Assembly (NCBI GenBank): GCA_964478455.1
Contig: CAYZJD010000265.1
Location: forward strand, 1-6,853
Reading direction: 5' to 3'
Origin: CAYZJD01 sp964478455
GTDB taxonomy: Bacteria; Acidobacteriota; Terriglobia; Bryobacterales; Bryobacteraceae
Length of the DNA: 6,853 nucleotides
The position numbers and the translations under genes are program-made. A model generated the notes under the pieces. It was given only the letters and a program-made list of their open reading frames with translations. It did no database searches and had not been told where the DNA came from. Shown here one piece after another: positions 1-5,863 of this stretch (the first letter of the stretch is position 1; every line of letters starts with the position of its first letter).

Positions 1-182
1 GGAAAGCGGACCCGTCTCGCGATCAGCACGGCTTTGATCGCTTTCTCGGCCGCCTGCTGGGCGTCGAAGCAGAAGTCCTCCAGATACACTCCCGGAACCC
101 TGGCGCTCGCCCTCGCCAGATTGCTGCGGGCGCGGTTCAGCCATTCCCGTGGGTCATCCGGCTCATAGCGTTCCGGAATCAT
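1..182 (-). CDS. HEPN-domain protein, N-terminal part (probable toxin of a MNT-HEPN pair)
   Basis: This gene starts with ATG at 182-180 on the minus strand and is cut by the left edge after 60 codons. The visible protein begins MIPERYEPDDPREWLNRARS and continues into a helix with FCFDAQQAAEKAIKAVLIA, the usual first half of HEPN proteins (about 130 residues in full). HEPN proteins are all-helical and are often RNases when they carry an R-x4-6-H motif. That motif lies in the missing C-terminal part, so activity cannot be judged. The start lies inside the nucleotidyltransferase gene, with a 20-nt overlap in another frame, implying translational coupling. The closer ATG that overlaps the upstream stop runs into a stop after a few codons, so the start at 182 is the workable one. 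In paired systems HEPN is the toxin and the MNT protein neutralises it; that role here is inferred from pairing. Confidence 0.8.
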   Translation of the reverse strand, partial: MIPERYEPDDPREWLNRARSNLARASARVPGVYLEDFCFDAQQAAEKAIKAVLIARRVRF

Positions 183-495
183 AGACCACCGTGCCTTCCC
201 GCAGGGCCGGAGCAATGACCAGCGCGTGGCTGTCCTTGTAACGTTCAATGTCCTCCGGCGTCACAACCACGACGTCCACCGCATACTCAACGCTGCCCAG
301 ATACCGGTAAATCTCCCCGGCGAGCTGTCTGCGGTGAACGGGCCCTCGCTTGATTACGAGCAGATCGATGTCGCTGTCCGGCCCCATCGTGCCCCTGGCC
401 GCGGAACCGAAGAGCACGATTCGCTCCGGCTCGGCGATCCGCACGATCCGGCGGACGATTTCATCGAGAGCGGTCTTCGAAAGTGGCTGAACCAT
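163..495 (-). CDS. MNT-type minimal nucleotidyltransferase (probable MntA-like antitoxin)
   Basis: A 110-residue protein with the pol-beta nucleotidyltransferase core. The motif GSAARGTMGPDSDID (residues 30-44) fits G-S-x10-D-x-D exactly: G30, S31, D42 and D44. A third carboxylate, D74, sits in the strand YAVDVVVV, so the two-metal active site looks intact. Small MNT proteins of this length are normally paired with HEPN proteins. In characterised MntA-HepT pairs the MNT enzyme transfers AMP from ATP to a tyrosine near the HEPN active site and blocks its RNase. The adjacent, overlapping HEPN gene supports that role, but the target here is inferred. The start at 495 lies 18 nt behind the cvpA stop, with a purine-rich GGGCGAG just before the ATG. 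The pair therefore appears to be co-transcribed with purC-cvpA, although an internal promoter cannot be excluded. Confidence 0.88.
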   Translation of the reverse strand: MVQPLSKTALDEIVRRIVRIAEPERIVLFGSAARGTMGPDSDIDLLVIKRGPVHRRQLAGEIYRYLGSVEYAVDVVVVTPEDIERYKDSHALVIAPALREGTVVYDSGTL

Positions 496-513
496 GCTCG
501 CCCAGACAGTGCT

Positions 514-1080
514 TCAGTACCTCTCCGCCTTCGGCTTCCCGATGATGTCTCCGACCGTGTCGCGCCACGCTTCCTTCAGCTTGTCGTAGCTTTCGCGGGC
601 GCCGTCCTTCACCTCGCGCGGCGCAACGGCGGCGCAGACATAGGCCGCGTCCACGATGTAGGGCGCGAAACGTGAGTTCACAATCGACTGTGGCGGCGGC
701 TTGTGAGAGAACGCCATCAGCGCCAGCACCAGCGCCACCGCGACCACGAAGCCGCGCAACACTCCGAAGGCCCCTCCGAGCAAGCGGTCGAGCCACGAGA
801 GCCCCGCCCATTTCATCAGTTTGCCCAGCAGCCAGCCTGTCAGCCCGCCGAGACAGAGGACGCCCACGAAAACCAGCGCGAAGCCAGCGAAGTGCGCGAT
901 CCCTTTGTGGCTCACGTAGGGCAGCAGAAAAGCGCCGGCCGCGCCATAGAACCACAGGCCCAGCGCGAACGCCAGAATGAGGGCGATGAAGCCGATGACT
1001 ACTTTGGCGAAGCCGTCCTTCACCCCGCCGATCACCGAAAGAGCGAAGATCACGATCAAGACGATGTCGAGCCAGTTCAC
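514..1080 (-). CDS. cvpA: CvpA-family inner-membrane protein
   Basis: A 188-residue protein with a hydrophobic N-terminal two thirds and four likely membrane helices, at about 4-20, 27-49, 63-88 and 104-124. The opening MNWLDIVLIVIF, the following KDGF segment and the motif LDRLLGGAFGVLRG (97-110) are typical of the CvpA (colicin V production) family. The C-terminal 60 residues are charged and probably cytoplasmic. The biochemical function of CvpA is not well defined; it has been linked to colicin V export and to envelope stress tolerance. The start codon is GTG at 1080-1078, and its last two bases begin the TGA stop of purC, a 4-nt overlap that implies translational coupling. In enterobacteria cvpA sits beside purF, so its position behind purC here is another link to purine synthesis genes. 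Confidence 0.88.
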   Translation of the reverse strand: MNWLDIVLIVIFALSVIGGVKDGFAKVVIGFIALILAFALGLWFYGAAGAFLLPYVSHKGIAHFAGFALVFVGVLCLGGLTGWLLGKLMKWAGLSWLDRLLGGAFGVLRGFVVAVALVLALMAFSHKPPPQSIVNSRFAPYIVDAAYVCAAVAPREVKDGARESYDKLKEAWRDTVGDIIGKPKAERY

Positions 1081-1976
1081 AATGTCATTCCGGTCAGCGC
1101 CCGGTAAGCTTCCTTGTACTTCTCGCTGGTCCTCCGCGCCACCTCGGGCGGCAGCGGCGGCGCGGGGGGCTGCTTGTTCCAGCGGATCGATTCCAGGTAA
1201 TCACGCACGTACTGCTTGTCGTAGGAGGGCTGCGCCCCGCCTGGCTTGTACGTCTCTTTCGGCCAGAAACGCGACGAATCCGGGGTCAGCACCTCGTCGC
1301 CCAGAAGCAGCGTTTCGCCGTCGAAGCCGAACTCGAACTTCGTGTCGGCGATGATAATGCCTCGCGCCTCGGCGTAATGGGCGGCCTTGTCGTAGATTGC
1401 CAGCGTCAGCGCCCGCAGCCTTTCGGCCAGCTCCCCTCCCACGATAGATACGACTCGGTCAAACGAAATGTTCTCATCGTGGCCCGTTTGTGCCTTAGTC
1501 GCAGGCGTGAAGATCGGTTCCGGCAGCCGGTCGCTCTCCTTCAGCCCCGCCGGAAGAGGAATGCCGCAGACCCGCCCCGTCTCCCGATACTCCTTCCAGC
1601 CCGAACCGGACAGGTACCCTCGCGCCACGCACTCCACATCGATCATCCTGGCGCGCCGCACCAGCATGGAATGGCCGGCAAGTTGATCCCGGTACGGGCT
1701 CGTTTCCTCCGGATAGCAGGCGACATCGGCCGTCAGGTAGTGCGTCGGGGTCACGTCCTTCAGGAAATCGAACCAGAACACGGAAAGCTGCGTCAGCACC
1801 TTGCCCTTGTCGGGAATGCCGGTCGCCAGAATGTAGTCGAACGCGGAGATGCGATCGGTCGCCACGATCAGTAGCCGCTCCCCCAGCCGGTAGATGTCGC
1901 GCACCTTCCCTCGCGCCACCAGTTCCAGTCCCGGGAAGTTCGTTTCGAGCAGGATGTTGTCTTCGGTTGCAGTCAC
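1077..1976 (-). CDS. purC: SAICAR synthase (phosphoribosylaminoimidazole-succinocarboxamide synthase)
   Basis: This cytosolic enzyme of de novo purine synthesis joins CAIR to aspartate using ATP to give SAICAR. The protein has 299 residues, close to the longer PurC form (yeast ADE1 is about 306) rather than the roughly 240-residue enterobacterial form. Family motifs occur in order: GKVRDIY (23-29), ATDRISAFD (39-47), DVECVARGYLSGSGW (113-127), EPIFTPATKA (153-162), DTKFEFG (211-217) and GDEVLTPDSSRFW (226-238), covering the nucleotide- and substrate-binding signatures. Nothing conserved appears to be missing. The start is GTG at 1976-1974, 8 nt after the hemerythrin stop, with a Shine-Dalgarno-like GAGGGA overlapping that stop. 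The gene overlaps cvpA downstream by 4 nt. Its place inside a compact run suggests readthrough transcription from the promoter region at about 2490. Confidence 0.97.
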   Translation of the reverse strand: MTATEDNILLETNFPGLELVARGKVRDIYRLGERLLIVATDRISAFDYILATGIPDKGKVLTQLSVFWFDFLKDVTPTHYLTADVACYPEETSPYRDQLAGHSMLVRRARMIDVECVARGYLSGSGWKEYRETGRVCGIPLPAGLKESDRLPEPIFTPATKAQTGHDENISFDRVVSIVGGELAERLRALTLAIYDKAAHYAEARGIIIADTKFEFGFDGETLLLGDEVLTPDSSRFWPKETYKPGGAQPSYDKQYVRDYLESIRWNKQPPAPPLPPEVARRTSEKYKEAYRALTGMTL

Positions 1977-1980
1977 GGTG

Positions 1981-1986
1981 TCCCTC
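1981..1986 (-). promoter_or_regulatory. Ribosome binding site of purC
   Basis: On the minus strand GAGGGA lies 4 nt before the GTG start at 1976 and shares two bases with the TGA stop (1987-1985) of the upstream hemerythrin gene. It supports the GTG start and suggests that ribosomes finishing the hemerythrin gene can reinitiate on purC. Confidence 0.5.
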
Positions 1987-2443
1987 AGGGGTTCAGACAG
2001 ATTTGCACGGCCTTGGCCTCGAGCACGCCCCCGACCTCGTCCAGGGTCTGGCGCGCCAGCCGCCGCTGAATGTCTTCGAACAGCTCGTTCTCTTCCTTGC
2101 GAATGTGGGTCCGCAGAAGGCCCAGGAAGTCGTCGAGCGTCGCGCGGGACGGCTGCTCGCGCAGCCGGCCAGTCAGTTGCTCCACCATGCGGTGCTCCGC
2201 GATCAGTTCCCGCACCAGAGCCGAGTCGCCCAGCTCGCTTTCGATGGCCGGAAACAAAACGTTTTCTTCCATTTTGAAGTGGTTGACCAGCTCCACCTCA
2301 AAGCGCTCCACCGCCCGCTTCGCCAGCCTGGACACGTTCTCCGGTGAGCTGTCCTCGGCCAGGGACCGCTCGCTCAGCACCACCAGCGCCAGCCCATTGT
2401 GGTGCTGGCGCGACAGTGGCACGAGCGAGGGGTCACGCAGCAT
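1985..2443 (-). CDS. Hemerythrin (HHE) domain protein
   Basis: A 152-residue helical protein with two H-x3-E helices and the other expected di-iron ligands: H14 or H15 in SRQHHNGL, H55 and E59 in NHFKMEEN, H84 in AEHRMVE, and H113 and E117 in RTHIRKEENELF. The set is complete for an oxo-bridged di-iron centre of the hemerythrin fold. Members bind oxygen, sense redox state or iron, or help with nitrosative stress; the sequence does not tell these apart. There is no signal peptide, so it should be cytosolic. The ATG at 2443 is the first gene position of the minus-strand cluster, 8 nt ahead of purC. It faces the glycosyltransferase gene across about 70 nt that hold a shared promoter candidate. 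No strong Shine-Dalgarno is visible before this ATG. Confidence 0.9.
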   Translation of the reverse strand: MLRDPSLVPLSRQHHNGLALVVLSERSLAEDSSPENVSRLAKRAVERFEVELVNHFKMEENVLFPAIESELGDSALVRELIAEHRMVEQLTGRLREQPSRATLDDFLGLLRTHIRKEENELFEDIQRRLARQTLDEVGGVLEAKAVQICLNP

Positions 2444-2484
2444 GAATCGTCAGTATTACATAGGGACGTGGATCGTGGGTTCGG

Positions 2485-2500
2485 TCCATTATACTGGGGG
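2485..2500. promoter_or_regulatory. Candidate bidirectional promoter with overlapping -10 elements
   Basis: The AT-rich octamer ATTATACT at 2488-2495 stands out in GC-rich surroundings. Read on the minus strand it gives a perfect TATAAT (2493-2488), facing the hemerythrin ATG and predicting a 5' leader of roughly 35-40 nt. Read on the plus strand it gives TATACT (2490-2495), facing the TTG start at 2514. I see no good -35 hexamer at 16-18 nt on either side, so the call rests on the -10 boxes and the divergent layout. Confidence 0.45.
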
Positions 2501-2513
2501 TTCCGCTCACCCC

Positions 2514-3932
2514 TTGAAACTCTCGATCCTGATTCCGGTTTACAACGAGCGCTCCGTCGTCGAGCGCAGCCTCGCCCAGGTGCTCGCGGCGCCCCTGCCC
2601 GAAGCGATGGAACGCGAGCTAGTCGTTGTTGACGATCATTCCACTGACGGCACCTGGGCGATCCTCGAGCGCATGGCCGCCTCCGAGGCGCGCATCCGCC
2701 TCTTCCGCCACGATGCCAACCGCGGCAAAGGTGCCGCCGTCCGCACCGCTATCGCGCAAGCCACGGGCGAGTTCTGCCTCGTCCAGGATGCCGACCTCGA
2801 ATACGACCCCGGCGAATACCCCCAGTTGCTCCAACCCCTGCTGGACGGGCACGCCGACGCCGTCTTCGGCTCCCGCTACCTGGCCGGCCGGCAATCGCGC
2901 GTGCTGCCCTTCCGCCACTCGATGATCAACAAGTCCCTGACGCTCGTCTCCAACCTCTTCTGCAACCTCAACCTTACCGACATGGAGACCTGCTACAAGG
3001 CCTTCCGCACCGACATCCTCAAGAGCATCCCCATCCGTTCGGACCGCTTCGGTTTCGAGCCGGAAGTCGTGATGAAATGCGCCAAGCGCCACCTGCGCAT
3101 CTACGAAGTCCCGATCAGTTACCACGGCCGCACTTACGAGGAAGGAAAGAAGATCGGTTGGAAGGACGGCGTCAAAGCCCTGGGTGTGATCTTCCACTTC
3201 TGGCTTATTGATGACCTGTACGCCGAAGCCTATGGGCGCGGCCTGCTCAACAACCTCACCGGAACGCCCCAGTACCTGAGCTGGATCGCGCGCCTGTTGC
3301 GCCCTTACGTAGGGGATACCGCCATCGAAGTGGGCGCCGGCATCGGCAATATCACCGGCCGCCTCATGGGCAGGCGCTTGCGCTATGTGGCCGGCGAACA
3401 CGACCCTCTCTACTTGCACGCCTTGCACAACCGCTTTCTGCGGACGCCCAACGTGACGGTCCGGCGGCTGGACCCCGAATCGCCGTCGGACTTCGAGGAG
3501 TTCGAGGGCGCTTTCGATACCGCCCTCTGCTTGAACGTTCTCGAGAATGTTGAGGACCCTGGCGCCACAGTCGCCGCGCTTGCCGGGACACTCCGCCCGG
3601 GCGGGCGCCTGCTGGTCCTCGTGCCCCAGGGCCCCAGGCTGTATGCGAGCATCGATCGGACTCTAGGGCACAAGCGCCGCTTCAGTCGCCGCGAGTTGCG
3701 TTCATTGCTCGAGCAGCAGGGATTCCGGATCGAGCGCGTTCATCAGCTCAACAAGATAGGCAAGCCGGCCTGGTGGCTCTACGGCAAAGTGCTTGGCCGC
3801 AACTACGTCAGCAAGATCACCCTCAAGCTGTTCGACAAGACCGTCTGGATCTGGCGCCGGATCGACGGCCTGCTGCCCTGGAACGGCCTCTCGCTCATCG
3901 TCGTGGCCAAGAAACCCCAGCCGCGACCGTAA
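2514..3932 (+). CDS. Bifunctional GT2 glycosyltransferase / class I SAM-dependent methyltransferase
   Basis: A 472-residue fusion. Residues 1-235 are a GT-A family 2 glycosyltransferase of the dolichyl-phosphate-mannose-synthase type: SILIPVYNER (4-13), DD at 40-41, NRGKGAAVR (69-77), the metal-binding DAD (92-94), GSRYL (119-123), TDMETCYKAFR (155-165) and FGFEPEV (179-185). Residues from about 250 are a Rossmann methyltransferase with motif I EVGAGIGN (272-279), an acidic residue E295 after strand 2, and LNVLENVEDP (340-349) at motif IV. No membrane helix is evident. It probably transfers a sugar from a nucleotide sugar to a lipid or glycan carrier and methylates the same product; donor and acceptor are unknown. 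The TTG start gives MKLSILIPVYNER, the normal N-terminus. An in-frame ATG at 2442 would add 24 residues unlike the family and would overlap the hemerythrin start and the promoter candidate. It leads the plus-strand cluster. Confidence 0.88.
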   Translation: MKLSILIPVYNERSVVERSLAQVLAAPLPEAMERELVVVDDHSTDGTWAILERMAASEARIRLFRHDANRGKGAAVRTAIAQATGEFCLVQDADLEYDPGEYPQLLQPLLDGHADAVFGSRYLAGRQSRVLPFRHSMINKSLTLVSNLFCNLNLTDMETCYKAFRTDILKSIPIRSDRFGFEPEVVMKCAKRHLRIYEVPISYHGRTYEEGKKIGWKDGVKALGVIFHFWLIDDLYAEAYGRGLLNNLTGTPQYLSWIARLLRPYVGDTAIEVGAGIGNITGRLMGRRLRYVAGEHDPLYLHALHNRFLRTPNVTVRRLDPESPSDFEEFEGAFDTALCLNVLENVEDPGATVAALAGTLRPGGRLLVLVPQGPRLYASIDRTLGHKRRFSRRELRSLLEQQGFRIERVHQLNKIGKPAWWLYGKVLGRNYVSKITLKLFDKTVWIWRRIDGLLPWNGLSLIVVAKKPQPRP

Positions 3933-3937
3933 GGGAG
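3933..3937 (+). promoter_or_regulatory. Ribosome binding site of the sugar dehydrogenase
   Basis: GGGAG directly follows the TAA stop of the glycosyltransferase and lies 9 nt before the ATG at 3947. It is the only clear Shine-Dalgarno-like site in the plus-strand cluster and fixes the dehydrogenase start. Confidence 0.55.
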
Positions 3938-3946
3938 CGGACACCC

Positions 3947-4957
3947 ATGCGCGCCATCGGTCTCGACTACACCCAGCGCACCCTGACTGAACGGGACATC
4001 CCTCCGCCGCACCTCGAGCGCGACGACGACGTCCTGTTCCGCGTCTGCGAGGTCGGTGTCTGCGGTACCGATCGTGAACTGTCCGCTTTCCGCGTCGGAT
4101 ATCCCCCGGCCCGGGAGGATTTTCTCGTCCTCGGCCACGAAGCCGTCGGCCAGGTGATCGAGACCGGCCGCGCCGTCGCCTCGCTCAGGCCCGGCGATTG
4201 GGTCGCGCCCATGATCCGCCGCCCCTGCTCCCCTCCCTGCGCCTCCTGTGCCCGCGGGCGTCGCGATCTCTGCCTCACCGGCGGATTCCGCGAGCGCGGC
4301 ATCTTCGGCGAACACGGCTACTTCACCGAATACGCCGTCGACTCCGTGCACGACCTTGTGGCCGTACCCCCCGAGCTTGCCGGCCACGCCGTCCTCATCG
4401 AGCCGCTCAGCGTGGTGGAAAAGGCCGTCGCGACCGCATTGCGCCTTCATCCGCTCGAGCCGCGCAGCGCCCTCGTTCTCGGCGCCGGCGCCATCGGCAT
4501 CCTCGCCGCGCTCGCCTTCCAGGCCCGCGGTCTCGCCGTGAGCGTGCATTCCCTCGAGCCATCCGACCACGCGCGGGTGCGCCTGCTTGAGGCCGCCGGC
4601 GTGCGCTACCTCGCATCCATCAAGGGCGAGACTCACGATATTGTGCTCGAAGCCACCGGCTCCCCCGACGCCGCGCTCGCCGGACTGCGGGCCCTTGCGC
4701 CCGCCGGCGTCTGTTGCGTCCTTGGCGCTCCAAGCTCCGCCGGAGAGTTGCCATTCCGCGATCTCATCCTCAAAAACCAGATCGTCTTCGGAAGCGTCAA
4801 TGCCAGTCCCGAGGCCTTCACCGCAGCTCTCACGGATCTTGCTCGCTTTGACCGCGACCTCGTCTCCCGCCTCATTCGCCGCGCCCGTTTCTCTGACCTC
4901 CATCAGACGATCTCCGGCCCGCCCGCCGACGCGCCCAAAATCGTCCACGTTCTCTAA
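3947..4957 (+). CDS. Zinc-dependent medium-chain dehydrogenase, glucose 1-dehydrogenase type
   Basis: A 336-residue MDR protein. The catalytic zinc site is visible as C39 (GVCGTD), H64 and E65 (LGHEAVG), with E151 in IEPLSVVEKA. The lobe RRPCSPPCASCARGRRDLC (91-109) holds four cysteines, C94, C98, C101 and C109, for a structural zinc. The Rossmann motif GAGAIG (178-183) binds NAD(P). The RRPC lobe, the later GEHGYFTEY segment and EP-SVV-KA resemble archaeal and bacterial glucose 1-dehydrogenases, which oxidise aldoses to lactones with NAD(P). The protein is slightly short (family about 350-365), and its cysteine spacing is C-x3-C-x2-C-x7-C, with one more residue in the first gap than the usual C-x2-C. 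Substrate is uncertain; another sugar or polyol is possible. It starts 14 nt after the glycosyltransferase stop, and the last base of its TAA is the first base of an inverted repeat. Confidence 0.82.
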   Translation: MRAIGLDYTQRTLTERDIPPPHLERDDDVLFRVCEVGVCGTDRELSAFRVGYPPAREDFLVLGHEAVGQVIETGRAVASLRPGDWVAPMIRRPCSPPCASCARGRRDLCLTGGFRERGIFGEHGYFTEYAVDSVHDLVAVPPELAGHAVLIEPLSVVEKAVATALRLHPLEPRSALVLGAGAIGILAALAFQARGLAVSVHSLEPSDHARVRLLEAAGVRYLASIKGETHDIVLEATGSPDAALAGLRALAPAGVCCVLGAPSSAGELPFRDLILKNQIVFGSVNASPEAFTAALTDLARFDRDLVSRLIRRARFSDLHQTISGPPADAPKIVHVL

Positions 4958-5025
4958 AACCGGGGACAGCCCGCATGTTTCCCCGGAGTTGACACCCCGG
5001 CAAACATGCGGGCTGTCCCCGGTTT
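4957..5025. repeat. REP-like inverted repeat 1 (24-bp perfect arms)
   Basis: The left arm (4957-4980) and right arm (5002-5025) are exact reverse complements over 24 bp, around a 21-nt spacer (4981-5001). The left arm begins AAACCGGGGACAGCCCGC. Inside the spacer CCGG at 4983-4986 can pair with CCGG at 4997-5000, extending the stem past a small internal loop. The element fills nearly the whole gap between the dehydrogenase stop and the isomerase ATG at 5039. Its outer end shares GGGG(A/T)CAGCC with the second inverted repeat, as in REP/REPIN-like palindromes that are moved by Y1-type (RAYT) transposases. No such transposase is in the window. No T-run follows the stem, so it is a poor intrinsic terminator. 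Confidence 0.85.
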
Positions 5026-5030
5026 ACACT
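5025..5030 (+). promoter_or_regulatory. Possible -10 element before the isomerase gene
   Basis: TACACT sits at the end of inverted repeat 1, ending 8 nt before the isomerase ATG. If used, transcription would start at or next to the ATG and give a leaderless or nearly leaderless mRNA, which would fit the lack of a Shine-Dalgarno site. No -35 hexamer is found at the correct spacing, so this is tentative. Confidence 0.2.
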
Positions 5031-5038
5031 GAAACCTC

Positions 5039-5863
5039 ATGGCCTACCGTTTCCGCCACGCCATCTGCAACGAGGTGTTCGAGAAGTGGGGATTCGCCGA
5101 GACCTGCAAGGCGGTCCGCGCCGCCGGCTACGCGGGCATCGAGATCGCCCCGTTCACGCTCTCCAATAACCCTGCGTCCATCCCGCCCGGCAAGCGCAAG
5201 GAGTACCGCTCCATCATCGAATCTGAGGGACTTCAGTTCGCCGGGCTCCACTGGCTGATGCTCACTCCCAAGGGACTCCACGTTACCGCGCCGGACAAGG
5301 AACTCCGCGACAGAAGCTGGCAGCATGTCCGCGACCTCGTCGACCTCTGTGCCGACCTCGGCCCGAACGCCGTCATGGTGTTCGGCTCTCCGGCTCAGCG
5401 CTCAGCTACCGGCGGCCTGAGCCGCGCCCAGGCGACAAAGAACTTCATCGACGGGCTGTCCTGGGTGGTGCCGCATGCGGTCGAGCGTGGCGTCACCTTC
5501 CTCGTCGAGGCGCTGCCGAAACCCTGCGATGTGGTCACGACGTTGGATGAGGCCGCATCTATCGTTCGCCAGATCGACAGCCCGGGTATTCGCACCATGT
5601 TCGACGTTCACAACGCGATCGATGAGACCGAGCCGCACGCCTCGCTCGTCGAGCGCTACTTCGATTTGATCCGGCACGTCCACGTCAACGAGATGGACGG
5701 CCGCCATCCTGGCACCGGCTCCTACGACTTCAAGCCGGTGCTCGACGTGCTCAAACGCCGCGGCTACACAGGTTGGGTCTCGCTCGAGGTGTTCGACTTC
5801 AGCGCCGGCCCTGAGCGCATCGCCCGCGACTCCCTCCTCTACCTCGAAAAGGGGTCAGCCTGA
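5039..5863 (+). CDS. TIM-barrel sugar-phosphate isomerase/epimerase family protein
   Basis: A 274-residue protein of the xylose-isomerase-like TIM-barrel (AP endonuclease 2 superfamily). The order of strands and ligands fits ketose 3-epimerase and hydroxypyruvate isomerase relatives: GIEIAPF (33-39), GLHWL (69-73), then the likely metal ligands E157 (FLVEALP), D189 (MFDVHNA), H215 (HVHVNEMDG) and E250 (SLEVFDF). Such enzymes isomerise or epimerise sugars or keto acids by a metal-assisted proton transfer; the substrate here cannot be told. The ATG at 5039 is the first possible start after an in-frame stop at 5030-5032, so the start is well fixed, yet no Shine-Dalgarno precedes it. Its last residues (KGSA) and its stop codon lie in inverted repeat 2, and inverted repeat 1 ends 13 nt before its start. 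The gene is therefore bracketed by the two palindromes. Confidence 0.85.
   Translation: MAYRFRHAICNEVFEKWGFAETCKAVRAAGYAGIEIAPFTLSNNPASIPPGKRKEYRSIIESEGLQFAGLHWLMLTPKGLHVTAPDKELRDRSWQHVRDLVDLCADLGPNAVMVFGSPAQRSATGGLSRAQATKNFIDGLSWVVPHAVERGVTFLVEALPKPCDVVTTLDEAASIVRQIDSPGIRTMFDVHNAIDETEPHASLVERYFDLIRHVHVNEMDGRHPGTGSYDFKPVLDVLKRRGYTGWVSLEVFDFSAGPERIARDSLLYLEKGSA

Noticed and set aside
163..169. ATG overlapping the nucleotidyltransferase stop as the HEPN start
   Set aside because: This frame hits a stop after about nine codons; the ATG at 182 opens the frame that encodes the HEPN sequence.
2070..2513. N-terminal extension of the glycosyltransferase reading frame (possible starts at 2070 or 2442)
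   Set aside because: The extension lies antisense to the hemerythrin gene and crosses the promoter candidate, and the family N-terminus begins at the TTG at 2514. The ATG at 2442 remains a weak alternative.
2619..3428. A 269-codon open frame on the minus strand
   Set aside because: It is antisense to the glycosyltransferase-methyltransferase gene and shows no domain; the sense strand explains the sequence fully.
3803..4948. A 381-codon open frame on the minus strand
   Set aside because: It lies opposite the dehydrogenase gene, which has full catalytic motifs. Its protein is low-complexity (Gly/Ala/Glu/Asp) with no recognisable domain, as expected of an antisense frame in GC-rich DNA.
4989..4994. 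TTGACA in the loop of inverted repeat 1 as a -35 box
   Set aside because: No -10-like hexamer occurs 16-18 nt downstream; the nearest candidate, TACACT at 5025, is 30 nt away, too far for a normal promoter.
4587..5258. A 223-codon plus-strand frame spanning the dehydrogenase end, inverted repeat 1 and the isomerase start
   Set aside because: It is a Ser/Pro/Arg-rich out-of-frame product overlapping two well-supported genes, with no family motif.
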